DNA of 64,000 nt. Origin: Sva-07 sp963741755. GTDB taxonomy: Bacteria > Actinomycetota > Acidimicrobiia > Acidimicrobiales > Ilumatobacteraceae. Under the pieces are notes generated by a model. The model searched no databases. It was not told the origin of the DNA and saw only the letters and a program-made list of their open reading frames with translations. This document shows, in pieces, positions 43,201 to 51,600 of the stretch. Within the stretch, counting starts at the first letter, position 1. Every line of letters begins with the position of its first letter. The stretch spans positions 62,001 to 126,000 of the forward strand of contig CAVUJG010000018.1 in the NCBI GenBank assembly GCA_963741755.1. Reading direction: 5' to 3'. The translations under genes were made by a program, and so were the position numbers.

Positions 43201-43226
43201 CTGCCGGAGCCGATAGGTTCCGGCAG
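43201..43226 (+). promoter_or_regulatory. inverted repeat overlapping the -10 box of the quinone oxidoreductase gene
   Basis: CTGCCGGA (43201-43208) and TCCGGCAG (43219-43226) are perfect 8-bp arms 10 bp apart. TAGGTT at 43214-43219 lies 7 nt before ATG 43227 and would give a leaderless mRNA. A protein bound to the repeat would cover the -10 element. Confidence 0.45.
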
Positions 43227-44201
43227 ATGCGCGCAGTAGTGCTTCGATCCCATGGTGGCCCCGAGGTGTTGACGATCGAGGAGGTCGCCGACCCGACACC
43301 GGGACGCGACGAGATCGTCATCGATGTCGAACACACCGCAATCAACCGCGCCGACATCCTCCAGCGGATGGGCATGTATCCCGACCCGCGGAATCGGGAG
43401 CTCGAGATCCCCGGCCTCGAATACGCCGGCGTCGTGTCGGCGATTGGCGCCGACGTGACGGGCTGGTCGATCGGCGACCGGGCGATGGGCATCGAAGCCG
43501 GTGGGTGCTACGCGGGCAAGGTCGCCACGCACGCCCGGCAGGCGCTTCCGGTTCCATCGTCGATCTCGTCCGCCGATGCCGCAGCGGTCCCCGAGGTGTT
43601 TCTCACGGCGTGGGACGCACTGGTCGTTCAGGGCGGGCTCACCAGCGGTCGATGGGCGCTGGTGCATGCCGGGGCATCTGGTGTCGGCACCGCAGGCATC
43701 CAGATCGCGAAGGCGATCGGAGCCCGGATCGTGGTCACCTGCTCGGCCGGCAAGGCCGACGCCTGCCGAGAACTGGGAGCCGACGTCGTGCTCGAACGCA
43801 GTCCCGCGGACTGGCTCGGGGCGCTCGCCGAGACGGTGCCGGGTGGCGTCGACGTCGTGCTCGACGTGATCGGTGGTGAGGAAACCGAACGCAACCTCAA
43901 GGCCGTGCGGATGGACGGCACCATCGTGCAGGTCGGACTGATGGGCGGAGCGAACGCATCGGTGAACGTCGGGCTGATCCTGTCGAAGCGGATCACCTGG
44001 ATCGGCACCACGCTGCGAGCGCGCCCGCTGGAACGCAAGCTGGCGCTCAGCCAGCGCTTCATCGACGAAGTGCTCCCGCTGTTCGACGGCGGTGCGCTGC
44101 GGCCGGTGGTCGACTCTCGGTACGCGTTCGACGACATCGCCGACGCTCATCGCCACATGGAAGCCAACGCCAACGTCGGCAAGATCTTGATCGACCTCTG
44201 A
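43227..44201 (+). CDS. NAD(P)H:quinone oxidoreductase, zinc-free MDR family (PIG3-like)
   Basis: 324 residues. GroES-like N-domain with INRADILQRMGMYPDP, characteristic of the TP53I3/PIG3 quinone oxidoreductase branch, then a Rossmann domain with VHAGASGVGTAGIQIAKAIGA and VVLDVIGGEE, and the C-terminal RPLERKLALSQRF and ANANVGKILIDL. No structural zinc cysteines are seen. It likely reduces quinones with NADPH. It is monocistronic. Confidence 0.9.
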   Translation: MRAVVLRSHGGPEVLTIEEVADPTPGRDEIVIDVEHTAINRADILQRMGMYPDPRNRELEIPGLEYAGVVSAIGADVTGWSIGDRAMGIEAGGCYAGKVATHARQALPVPSSISSADAAAVPEVFLTAWDALVVQGGLTSGRWALVHAGASGVGTAGIQIAKAIGARIVVTCSAGKADACRELGADVVLERSPADWLGALAETVPGGVDVVLDVIGGEETERNLKAVRMDGTIVQVGLMGGANASVNVGLILSKRITWIGTTLRARPLERKLALSQRFIDEVLPLFDGGALRPVVDSRYAFDDIADAHRHMEANANVGKILIDL

Positions 44202-44206
44202 GCACG

Positions 44207-45265
44207 TCAGTCGGGGCGGGCGGCGACCGAACGTTGCTTCCACGTCACGTCACGACGGAACACCATCGCGAACAGGCTGCGCAGGAAGACCACCACGAAC
44301 ACGGCGACCGCAAGCGGGTAGAGCACTGCGGTGAGCGGATGCATCGAGCCAGCTCGACGTCCGAGGATCCAGAACTGAACCGCGCTCAGCGGGTACACGT
44401 AGGGCTCGGCGAGCCACCCACCGGCGAGTGACCAGACCCATGCGACGATGGCGATCGACAACCACCACGGTGTGAAGCGGGCACCGGTGGCGATGCTGCG
44501 CGTCCATCCCTGCACGAGTTGACGCAGCCCCTCCGGGTACATGCGGAACGAGGTGTCGGGTCGACCGGTGTGGAGCGTCGTGCGCCCCACCGCTCGCGCC
44601 AGGCCGATGTCCTCGGTGTGCATCGTTCGGACCGAGGCGTGGCCGCCGACGGTGTCGTAGGTCGACCGTCCGATCGCGAGCACCGGACCGAAGGCAACCG
44701 TCGCCGACCGCCTCGACCCTCCAATCGTGAAGGCACCGGATCCCATCAGGGCGGTCACGTTCGCGAGCAGGCTCGCCTGCTCGACCCAGGAACCTGTCTG
44801 ATGCCATGGTTGGAGCGAGACGACAGCGCCAGGATCCCGAGACCATTCGAGCGCAACACGCTCGAGCAGATCGGGAGCGGGACGGACGTCGGCGTCGACG
44901 AAGACCAGCAGCGGCGCCGTCGTCGACGTTGCCCCCGTCCAACACGCGTGCGGCTTGCCGAGCCAACCTTCGGGGAGATCCGGCGGATGCACCACCTGCG
45001 CTCCGAGGCTCGCCGCGACCTCCGAGGTCTCGTCGGTGGAGTGGTCGTCGACCACCACCAACTCGTCGCCGGGTCGCAACTGGGTCGACAGCTTCGGCAA
45101 CAGATGGGGGAGGGCCGACGCTTCGTTGCGCGCCGGGATCACGACGGCGATCGCCGGGCGAGCGGCGGTCCCGCCGGTGTCCGCATCGACCGGTGGAAGC
45201 GGCCGAAGACGCCACAGCAGCAGCCAGCCGAGGATCCAACCGACGCCGAACACCGCGAGATCCAC
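44207..45265 (-). CDS. family 2 glycosyltransferase, membrane-bound
   Basis: About 352 residues. One N-terminal helix (VFGVGWILGWLLLW), then a GT-A domain: AVVIPARNEASALPHLL, ELVVVDDHSTDET, LVFVDADVRPAPDLL (DxD), a later TEDIGLARAV and QGWTRSIATGA (the QxxRW-like site), then three C-terminal helices. This layout resembles CrtQ-type and hopanoid or carotenoid glycosyltransferases. GTG 45265 has an AGTGAGG ribosome site; TTG 45301 is the alternative start. The acceptor is unknown. Confidence 0.85.
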   Translation of the reverse strand: MDLAVFGVGWILGWLLLWRLRPLPPVDADTGGTAARPAIAVVIPARNEASALPHLLPKLSTQLRPGDELVVVDDHSTDETSEVAASLGAQVVHPPDLPEGWLGKPHACWTGATSTTAPLLVFVDADVRPAPDLLERVALEWSRDPGAVVSLQPWHQTGSWVEQASLLANVTALMGSGAFTIGGSRRSATVAFGPVLAIGRSTYDTVGGHASVRTMHTEDIGLARAVGRTTLHTGRPDTSFRMYPEGLRQLVQGWTRSIATGARFTPWWLSIAIVAWVWSLAGGWLAEPYVYPLSAVQFWILGRRAGSMHPLTAVLYPLAVAVFVVVFLRSLFAMVFRRDVTWKQRSVAARPD

Positions 45266-45428
45266 GGCCTCACTCTTGTCGCTGGGTCCGGGCGGGGCCA
45301 ACGTTCGTGACGGAAATGTGGGCGATGTTCGAGAAACTCCCTTGACCCGGCCACCTCGGACGTGGTTGTGTAGCGATCCAGGTCAGCCAGTCCGGCGCCC
45401 GCGACACGACGAGACGAGAGGATCACCG

Positions 45429-45656
45429 ATGAGCATCACGCCCACCGCCATCATCCGCTCGGCATCGCCGCGCCCGTACGCCGGTGTCCATGGGGCATCG
45501 CTGTCGGTCTCGACGACCGGCTCGCTCCAGGGTTCGTCGTTCGGCGGCAATTGGGTGTGCGGCGACCACATGTCGACCGAGCACAACCCGACCACCGCCA
45601 ACACCACCGGCTCCAAGCGACTCGGCCCCGGCTCCTTCGTAGGAGTTCTGACGTAA
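45429..45656 (+). CDS. small protein of unknown function (75 aa) with its own terminator
   Basis: A free-standing gene with a purine-rich ribosome site (AGAGG) and G/C-rich third positions like real genes here. The product is Ser/Thr/Gly-rich, has one cysteine (NWVCGDHMSTEHNP) and no helix or signal peptide. A strong rho-independent terminator follows 24 bp after the stop. No family is recognised. The isolated, well-terminated layout suggests an abundant small protein or peptide precursor. Confidence 0.55.
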   Translation: MSITPTAIIRSASPRPYAGVHGASLSVSTTGSLQGSSFGGNWVCGDHMSTEHNPTTANTTGSKRLGPGSFVGVLT

Positions 45657-45680
45657 CACCAACGTCAGATCACCTCTCAC

Positions 45681-45722
45681 GAGGCCGCCGGGTTCCGACC
45701 CGGCGGCCTCTTTGGTTTTTCC
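45681..45722 (+). terminator. rho-independent terminator
   Basis: A perfect 13-bp stem GAGGCCGCCGGGT/ACCCGGCGGCCTC with loop TCCG (45681-45710) is followed by TTTGGTTTTT. This is the strongest classical terminator in the window and ends the 75-aa gene. Confidence 0.92.
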
Positions 45723-45774
45723 GACTCCATCTCTGTCCCACTCAACCAACACAACGCACCGAAAGGCACCGACC

Positions 45775-46231
45775 ATGACCCTTCTGGACTCGTCCAACGA
45801 CCTCACTGCCCACAACGACTTCGAACAGGACCACACCATGTACCACTCCACGCTCATCGAACCCCGTGACTCGGCGCTGCTCGAGCCGCGAGAACCTGAC
45901 AGTCCGAGACCGCCCGGCGAGGAACCGGCCCGACGGCTGGTCGCTCGCTGCGCGGACGGCCACGGCACCCTCGAGCGCGTTGTTCTTCTCCGACAACGTG
46001 ATCGACATCGCACGCGCCAAGGCGATGTGCGGCCTGTGCCCCCTGCAGGCCGACTGCCTCGCCGGCGCCCTCGAGCGTGAGGAGCCATGGGGCGTGTGGG
46101 GCGGCGAGTTGCTGTCGGGCGGGCGCATCATCGCCAACAAGCGTCCGTGCGGGCGTCCGCCCAAGCACCCGCGCCCCGAAATGGTGATCGACGAACTCGG
46201 CCCCGTCGAGATCCCGGTCGCCGTCGCCTGA
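45775..46231 (+). CDS. whiB: WhiB-family iron-sulfur transcription factor (frameshifted)
   Basis: Four cysteines expected for a [4Fe-4S] cluster are present: one in VARCADGHG in the first frame, then CGLCPLQADC in the second. They are followed by GVWGGELLSGG (the G[VI]WGG turn) and a basic AT-hook-like tail KRPCGRPPKHPRP. The frame shifts by one near 45970, between HGTL and SALFFSD. The whole is about 152 codons. The long polar N-terminus (MTLLDSSNDLTAHNDFEQ) is in the first frame. It lies between two terminators, so it is transcribed alone. Confidence 0.88.
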
Positions 46232-46235
46232 GCCT

Positions 46236-46321
46236 CGAGCCCCCGAAACCCCCGTTTGTGTTGCGTTTTCGCTGACCCGGTTCATCCGGAATGCGACGCA
46301 AACGTGGGGTTGGGGGGCTCG
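46236..46321. terminator. long imperfect inverted repeat after whiB
   Basis: CGAGCCCCCGAAACCCCCGT on the left pairs imperfectly with ACGTGGGGTTGGGGGGCTCG on the right. The arms enclose about 45 nt that include further pairing (TTGCG/CGCAA). It probably terminates whiB transcription. Confidence 0.55.
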
Positions 46322-46424
46322 GGGTCGGGTGGGGGTGGTGCGACGGTGGTGTGACGGTGAACGAACGCGAACAACTGGCGGAGCCGAATCGGTGGGCGTG
46401 GCACGTGTCAGTAGCCTCGAAGGC

Positions 46425-47021
46425 GTGAAGATCCGTCCACGACTCCTCGTCGGATCGCTGCTCGCTGCCGTCGCAGTGATCGGTGTTGCCGTCTGGATCC
46501 AGAGTTCCGACGGCGACGACGGCGAGTTCGATGCCACCCTCAGTGACCCCCAAACCGTGATCACGTTCCCGAACGACGGGCTCGGCAACGACGACGTCCA
46601 AGGTGACCCGTTCCCCGACGTCGCGCTGATCGACGTCGACGACACCGAGGTCATGACCTCCGAGTTCCTCGGAGAGCCGTTGGTCGTCAATCTCTGGTAC
46701 TCGACCTGCCCGCCCTGCGCGAAGGAACTCCCCGAGTTCGCCGAGGTCGACGCCGAAACCGACGATGTCCGCTTCGTCGGCGTCAACACGCTCGACTCAC
46801 TCGAGGTGATGGAGCGCTTCGCCGGTGAGCGCGGCGTCGAATACGACCTGTTCCGAGACGAGTTCGCCGAACTCGCCGATGCGATCGGCGTCACGGCGAT
46901 GCCGGTCACGCTGTTCGTCACCTCCGACGGAACCATTGTCGAACAGACCGGAGCGCTCGACGCCGACGAACTGCGCACCAAGGTCGCCGACCTGATCGCC
47001 GTCGACCAGGGCTCCGCATGA
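46425..47021 (+). CDS. TlpA-like thiol:disulfide oxidoreductase, membrane-anchored
   Basis: 198 residues from GTG 46425. One N-terminal anchor (LLVGSLLAAVAVIGVAVWI), then a thioredoxin fold with NLWYSTCPPCAKELPEFAEV (intact CPPC) and cis-Pro AMPVTLFVTSDG. It ends inside the ccdA start (4-bp overlap). The pair is a typical cytochrome c maturation or extracytoplasmic thiol-reduction module, receiving electrons through CcdA. Compare the UGA-containing relative at 15.9 kb. Confidence 0.9.
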   Translation: MKIRPRLLVGSLLAAVAVIGVAVWIQSSDGDDGEFDATLSDPQTVITFPNDGLGNDDVQGDPFPDVALIDVDDTEVMTSEFLGEPLVVNLWYSTCPPCAKELPEFAEVDAETDDVRFVGVNTLDSLEVMERFAGERGVEYDLFRDEFAELADAIGVTAMPVTLFVTSDGTIVEQTGALDADELRTKVADLIAVDQGSA

Positions 47022-47896
47022 GCTTGTCGTTCATCCGGGGCATGGTCGCGGCAGTGAACCCGTGCGGGTTCATCCTGCTGCCGACCTACCTGATGTACTT
47101 CCTCGGCCTCCAGGGGGCGATGCCGGGCTCGCAACGCGCCACCATGCGCCGTGCCGTGATCGTCAGCGCCGCCGTCTCCGCCGGGTTCCTCTCGGTGTTC
47201 CTGGTCGCCGGCGTCATCTCCTACAACTTCACGAGCTGGATCAACGAGAACGCCAAGTACGCGACCGGCGGCATCGGCGTTGCGCTCCTCGTGCTCGGCA
47301 TTGCCATGCTGTTCGGCTACAAGCTTCCGTTCATGACGCCGCGGCTCGACACCGGCGGCTCCGGCGGGCCCAAGCAGACCGTCGGCGCGATGTTCGTGTA
47401 CGGCATTGCCTACGCCGTCGCGTCGATCGGGTGCACGATCGGGCTGTTCATCGCCACGGTGTTCAGTAGCAGTCGTCGCGATGGCATCGTGTCCGGCGTC
47501 GGCAACATGCTCGCCTACGGCGCAGGGATGGCTCTGCTCGTCAGCGCACTGACGATCGCATTGGCGTCGGCGAACACCGGTCTCCTCAAGCTCCTTCGCG
47601 GCAGCCTGCAGTACGTCGACCGGATCGCAGCGGTCTTCGTGGTGATGTCGGGCTTCTACCTGCTCTGGTATTTCTACTGGGTCGACATCAAAGAAGAGGG
47701 CGACCCGATCACCGACTGGGCGCTCGAACGCCAGGCGCAGGCGACAGCGTTCCTCACCGACCACTGGCAGATCGTCGGGCTGGTGATGATCGTGATCGTC
47801 GGTGGCGCCATGGCGTACGCCTGGTCGCGTCCGAACGCGGCGATCGATGCGCCGGCGGCTCCCGTCGACGAACCCTCGTCGCCCGGCTCTGCCTGA
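47018..47896 (+). CDS. ccdA: CcdA/DsbD-type thiol-electron transporter
   Basis: 292 residues and about seven helices. The redox cysteines lie in AAVNPCGFILLPTYL and ASIGCTIGLFIAT, as in CcdA. It moves electrons from thioredoxin across the membrane to the TlpA-like partner encoded just upstream. A Pro/Ala-rich C-terminal tail follows the last helix (GLVMIVIVGGAMAYAW). Confidence 0.92.
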   Translation: MSLSFIRGMVAAVNPCGFILLPTYLMYFLGLQGAMPGSQRATMRRAVIVSAAVSAGFLSVFLVAGVISYNFTSWINENAKYATGGIGVALLVLGIAMLFGYKLPFMTPRLDTGGSGGPKQTVGAMFVYGIAYAVASIGCTIGLFIATVFSSSRRDGIVSGVGNMLAYGAGMALLVSALTIALASANTGLLKLLRGSLQYVDRIAAVFVVMSGFYLLWYFYWVDIKEEGDPITDWALERQAQATAFLTDHWQIVGLVMIVIVGGAMAYAWSRPNAAIDAPAAPVDEPSSPGSA

Positions 47897-47915
47897 ACGT
47901 CCCGTCGAGGGCCGG

Positions 47916-49208
47916 CTACAGGTAGTTGATCGCGCGTGCCTGTGCGGAGAGTTCGTCGCGATGATCGGGATGGGCGACCGAGATGAGTGCCCGAGTCCGC
48001 TCCCGGATCGATCGTCCGCGCAGCTCGGCGACCCCCCATTCCGTCACGATCTTGTCGACGGTGTTCTTCGGGGTGGTCACCACGTCGCCGGCCGCGAGTT
48101 GGGGCACGATGCGTGAGTTGCCGTGCGAGGTCGTCGAGTGCAGTACCACGAACCCTTGACCGCCCTCGGAGTACACAGCGCCCCGCGCGAAGTCGTTCTG
48201 GCCCCCTGACGACGAGTAGTACTGGCCGCCGATCGTCTCCGAGGCGCACTGGCCCAGGAAGTCGACCGTGAGCGTTGCGTTGACCGACACGAAGTTCTTC
48301 TCGTTGGCGATGATGCGCGGGTCGTTGACGTACCGAACGGCGTGCAGCTCGATCGCGGTGTTCTCGTGGAGGAACTCGTGCAGTCGCGCCGTGCCGAGCG
48401 CGAACGTTCCGACTGCTTTCGTGCGGTTCAGGCGTTTGCGGACGCCGTTGACGACGCCGGACTCCATCAGGTCGACGACACCGTCGGAGAGCAGCTCGGT
48501 GTGGATGCCGAGGTCCTTGTGGTCGCTCAGCGATGCCATGATCGCGTTCGGGATCGCCCCGATGCCGGTCTGGATGGTGGCGCCGTTGGGGATGCGTTCG
48601 GCGACGAATGCCGCAATCCTGCAGTCGGTGTCGCCCGGCGATGCAGGCGGGACCTCGACGAGCGGACGGTCGCTTCGACACCAGCCCACCACCTGCGACA
48701 GATGCACCTGATTGCGTCCGAACGTGCGTGGCATGTCGTCGGTGACTTCGAGGAAGAACCGGCCCCTGCCGATGAAGCTCGACGTGTAGTCGGCCGACAC
48801 GCCGAGCGAGAAGTAACCATGACGGTCGGGCGGCGAGGCGGCGGCCACGACCAGCGGGTCGTCGGTGCGCATCCGCATCAGCGCGTACACCTCGGAGAAG
48901 TGGGCCGGCACGAGGCCGATCGACCCGTCGTTGAAGTACGGACGGGTCACGTGCGACAGGAAGTACGAAATGTGCTTGAGGCGCGTGCCGTACGCACCGT
49001 GGATGTAGGGCCGATCGTGGATCGCGTGCATCTGGTGCACCCGTACCTCGTCGATGCGCGGGTCGCCGGCTGCGGCGGCGGCGTCGATCTGTTCCATGAC
49101 GGCGGTGGCCTCACCGTTGCCGAGTGGGACGATGATCTGCGTGCCCGGACCGATGTGCTCGAGCACGTCGGCGGGTTGGTTCGGCGCAGTGAGTGGTGCC
49201 GTGGTCAT
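47916..49208 (-). CDS. acetyl-CoA hydrolase/transferase family CoA-transferase
   Basis: 430 residues. Family motifs include NGEATAVMEQI, HYISYFLSH-like KHISYFLSHVTRPYF, IQTGIGAIPNAIM, HTELLSDGVVDL, VGGQ-type ETIGGQYYSSSGGQNDFARGA with the region of the CoA-ester Glu, and ITEWGVAELRGRS near the end. It resembles 4-hydroxybutyrate or propionate CoA-transferases. ATG 49208 lies 7 nt after TACCGT on the minus strand, within a promoter shared with the divergent NUDIX gene. Confidence 0.88.
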   Translation of the reverse strand: MTTAPLTAPNQPADVLEHIGPGTQIIVPLGNGEATAVMEQIDAAAAAGDPRIDEVRVHQMHAIHDRPYIHGAYGTRLKHISYFLSHVTRPYFNDGSIGLVPAHFSEVYALMRMRTDDPLVVAAASPPDRHGYFSLGVSADYTSSFIGRGRFFLEVTDDMPRTFGRNQVHLSQVVGWCRSDRPLVEVPPASPGDTDCRIAAFVAERIPNGATIQTGIGAIPNAIMASLSDHKDLGIHTELLSDGVVDLMESGVVNGVRKRLNRTKAVGTFALGTARLHEFLHENTAIELHAVRYVNDPRIIANEKNFVSVNATLTVDFLGQCASETIGGQYYSSSGGQNDFARGAVYSEGGQGFVVLHSTTSHGNSRIVPQLAAGDVVTTPKNTVDKIVTEWGVAELRGRSIRERTRALISVAHPDHRDELSAQARAINYL

Positions 49209-49214
49209 GGTCTC

Positions 49215-49221
49215 TACGGTA
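49215..49221. promoter_or_regulatory. overlapping divergent -10 boxes (bidirectional promoter)
   Basis: The near-palindrome CTACGGTAG supplies TACGGT on the plus strand (49215-49220, 9 nt before ATG 49230) and TACCGT on the minus strand (49221-49216, 7 nt before ATG 49208). Both genes would be leaderless, and the two polymerases cannot bind at once. Confidence 0.5.
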
Positions 49222-49229
49222 GGGCCGGT

Positions 49230-50075
49230 ATGAACGCCTCGGAACCCTCTTCCTCCAGTCCGTCCTCCGCGCAGGCACCGATCGACCCGACGCTCGTCCC
49301 CGTGAAGCCGGCGGCGACCGTGATGCTCGTGCGCGATGCACTCGACGGCGAGCCCGGTGTCGAGGTGTTCATGCTGCGTCGCACCGCCAACGCGGTGTTC
49401 GGTGCCGGGATGTTCGTCTTCCCGGGTGGGCGCGTCGATGGGGTCGACGGAGCCGACGACATCGCCCGCTTCTGTCATGGTCTCGATGACCAGGCCGCCA
49501 GCCGCCAGCTCAGCATCGATCACGGTGGGCTCGCGTACTGGGTGGCTGCGATCCGTGAGTGTTTCGAGGAGGCCGGCGTGCTGTTGGCGACGCGACGCGA
49601 CGGCGGACCCTTGGTACTGCGCAATGAGGATCGCCACGAGATCCACGACAGCTCGCTGTCACTGGTCGAGCTGTGTCGGCGTGATGACCTCGTGCTCGAC
49701 TTGTCGACGACCTACTACGTCGATCACTGGATCACCCCGATCGGCGAGCAGCGCCGCTTCGACACCCGCTTCTTCATGACGGAACTGCCGGTCGATCAGG
49801 AGCCGCTGCACGACGACAAGGAGACCGTCGAGAGTTTGTGGGTCCGACCCGCCGAGGCGTTGCGGATGCAGGCCGCGGGCGAGTTGATGATGATGCCGCC
49901 GACGATGGCGAACCTCCGATTCCTCGAACCACATGCGAACGCCGCGGCGGCGCTTCGGGCCGCGGCGCTGGTCGAGAACCCGCCGTGCGTGCTGCCGAAG
50001 ATCCGTCGCGACGCCGACGGTCGCATCACTGGCGTGGCCATGCCCGGCGACGCCGACTACGACGACCTCGTCTGA
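49230..50075 (+). CDS. NUDIX hydrolase
   Basis: 281 residues. The Nudix box is spread over GGRVDGVDG...ECFEEAGVLLA, with REC(F)EEAG supplying the REUXEE core; the loop between G and REUXEE is longer than usual, as in the NUDT19/CoA-pyrophosphatase-like branch. ATVMLVRD and FMLRRTANAVFGAGMFVFPGG precede it. It may cleave acyl-CoA or another nucleoside diphosphate derivative. Coding sequence upstream of 49230 in this frame is antisense to the CoA-transferase and is not real. Confidence 0.85.
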   Translation: MNASEPSSSSPSSAQAPIDPTLVPVKPAATVMLVRDALDGEPGVEVFMLRRTANAVFGAGMFVFPGGRVDGVDGADDIARFCHGLDDQAASRQLSIDHGGLAYWVAAIRECFEEAGVLLATRRDGGPLVLRNEDRHEIHDSSLSLVELCRRDDLVLDLSTTYYVDHWITPIGEQRRFDTRFFMTELPVDQEPLHDDKETVESLWVRPAEALRMQAAGELMMMPPTMANLRFLEPHANAAAALRAAALVENPPCVLPKIRRDADGRITGVAMPGDADYDDLV

Positions 50076-50143
50076 CGGACGCGATGTGCCACGGCCTCAG
50101 CGGACCGGGTACCGCTGGTGTGTCGCGACCCACGTCTCCCACC

Positions 50144-50298
50144 GATGAGCCAGGCGACCGGATACGGCGGTTTCGCTCATCACAGTCCCGAGAGCCTCCA
50201 CCGATGAGCCAGGCGACCGGATACGGCGGTTTCGCTCATCACATCCCGAGAGCCTCCACCGATGAGCCAGGCGACCGGATACGGCGGTTTCGCTCATC
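50144..50298. repeat. three copies of the 38-bp palindromic repeat, opposite orientation
   Basis: Copies at 50144-50181, 50203-50240 and 50261-50298, about 58-59 bp apart. Read on the plus strand they have GATGAGCCAGGCGACCGGAT, the reverse complement of the 27-kb type, and the conserved CCACC flank lies on the left. The spacers (CCCGAGAGCCT) are again alike. They occupy the 291-bp gap between the convergent NUDIX and mrp genes. Confidence 0.9.
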
Positions 50299-50366
50299 AC
50301 AACCCCCATTTCTGAGCACAGGACCTGGCGCCCAATCCGCGCGGGACCCTGACATCGGTGTACGTG

Positions 50367-51560
50367 TCAGCGGGTGATGGTGACGGGGGTGACCGCTTCG
50401 AACTCGTGTGCGGTACAGCCGGCCAGGTCGACGTCGGCGGGCGGCGTCGGGGGAGCGATCTCGGAGAGGATCCGCGCGGCGATCCTGCGGAACTCGTCGG
50501 CCGCGGCGCCGGTGCCGGCGAGCGACACCGGGTCGCCCGCGTCGCCGCCGGCCGCCACCGCTGCTTCGAGCGGCACTTTGCCGAGCAGCGGCGCCCCGAT
50601 CTCGTCGGCGAGTGACTGCCCGCCGCCCTCGCCGAACAATGCGTACGACTCGCCGTGGTCGCAGGTGAACGCGCTCATGTTCTCGATCACGCCGATCACC
50701 TCGAGGAAGCTGCGCCGGGCCATGTCGGCCGCACGCTGCGCGACCTTCTGGGCGGCGAGCGCAGGCGTGGTGACCACGATCAGCGACGTGCTCGGCAGCA
50801 TCCTCGCGAGACCCATCTGGACGTCGCCCGTGCCGGGTGGCATGTCGATCAGCAGATAGTCGAGGTCGCCCCACTGGACGTCGCGGAGGAATTGCTCGAC
50901 GGCTTTGGTGAGCATCAGGCCTCGCCACATCAAGGCCGTGTCCTCCTCGACGAGGAAGCCGGTCGACACCACTTTGAGCACGCCGTTGCCCACCACCCGC
51001 TCATTCGGCACGATCTTGGGTTTGTCGGATCCCTCGACCTGACGGGCTTCCATGCGGTCGGAGATGCCGAGGAGGCGGGGCACGGAGAAGCCCCAGATGT
51101 CGGCGTCGAGCACGCCGACCGTGTGGCCCGCGTCGGCGAGCGCCGCAGCCAGGTTCACGGTGACCGAGCTCTTGCCGACGCCGCCCTTGCCGCTGGCGAT
51201 CGCCAACACCTTGCAGCTGAGTGGGATCTCGGTGTCGGGTGCGTTCTCTCGGGCGTTCCAACGGGCCTTGGTCATCACCTCGGTGCGTTCGTCGGCGTTC
51301 ATCTCGCCCCACGAGATCTTCACGTCGCTGACGCCGGGATGCACCGACACCTTGGCCTCGACCTCGCGCTTGATCTCGGCGCGTAACGGACATCCACGAA
51401 TCGTCAGCTTGACGCCGACCGTGACGAGGCCGGCGGGCGTGATGTCGACCGACGGCACCATGCCGAGCGACACGATGTCGGCGCCGAGTTCCGGGTCGAT
51501 CACCGTGGCGAGCGCGGCCATGACGTCGTCGTGCGTCGGTGGAGCGATCGAGGCAGACAT
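50367..51560 (-). CDS. mrp: Mrp/ApbC-type iron-sulfur cluster carrier ATPase
   Basis: About 397 residues. An N-terminal MIP18/DUF59 domain (VMAALATVIDPELGADIVSLGMV) is followed by the deviant Walker A ASGKGGVGKSS, VLDADIWGFSVPRLLG and LIDMPPGTGDVQ. The C-terminal zone has VIENMSAF-CDHG. It transfers Fe-S clusters. ATG 51560 is preferred over 51569 because TAAAAT (51573-51568) lies 7 nt upstream, a leaderless promoter. It diverges from the SufR-like gene with about 40 bp between starts. Confidence 0.93.
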   Translation of the reverse strand: MSASIAPPTHDDVMAALATVIDPELGADIVSLGMVPSVDITPAGLVTVGVKLTIRGCPLRAEIKREVEAKVSVHPGVSDVKISWGEMNADERTEVMTKARWNARENAPDTEIPLSCKVLAIASGKGGVGKSSVTVNLAAALADAGHTVGVLDADIWGFSVPRLLGISDRMEARQVEGSDKPKIVPNERVVGNGVLKVVSTGFLVEEDTALMWRGLMLTKAVEQFLRDVQWGDLDYLLIDMPPGTGDVQMGLARMLPSTSLIVVTTPALAAQKVAQRAADMARRSFLEVIGVIENMSAFTCDHGESYALFGEGGGQSLADEIGAPLLGKVPLEAAVAAGGDAGDPVSLAGTGAAADEFRRIAARILSEIAPPTPPADVDLAGCTAHEFEAVTPVTITR

Positions 51561-51567
51561 GTCTGGC

Positions 51568-51594
51568 ATTTTACCGGCCGGGACCGTGTAATCT
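51568..51594. promoter_or_regulatory. divergent leaderless promoters of mrp and the SufR-like gene
   Basis: Minus strand: TAAAAT at 51573-51568, then 7 nt, then ATG 51560. Plus strand: TAATCT at 51589-51594, then 6 nt, then GTG 51601. The -10 boxes are 15 bp apart, and between them lies ACCGGCCGGGACCG, a GC-rich partial palindrome that could bind the regulator. Confidence 0.5.
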
Positions 51595-51600
51595 CCGGGT

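Noticed and set aside
48342..49229. Upstream extension of the NUDIX frame by about 296 codons
   Set aside because: It runs antisense through the conserved CoA-transferase gene. The NUDIX protein has a natural start at 49230 with a promoter box.
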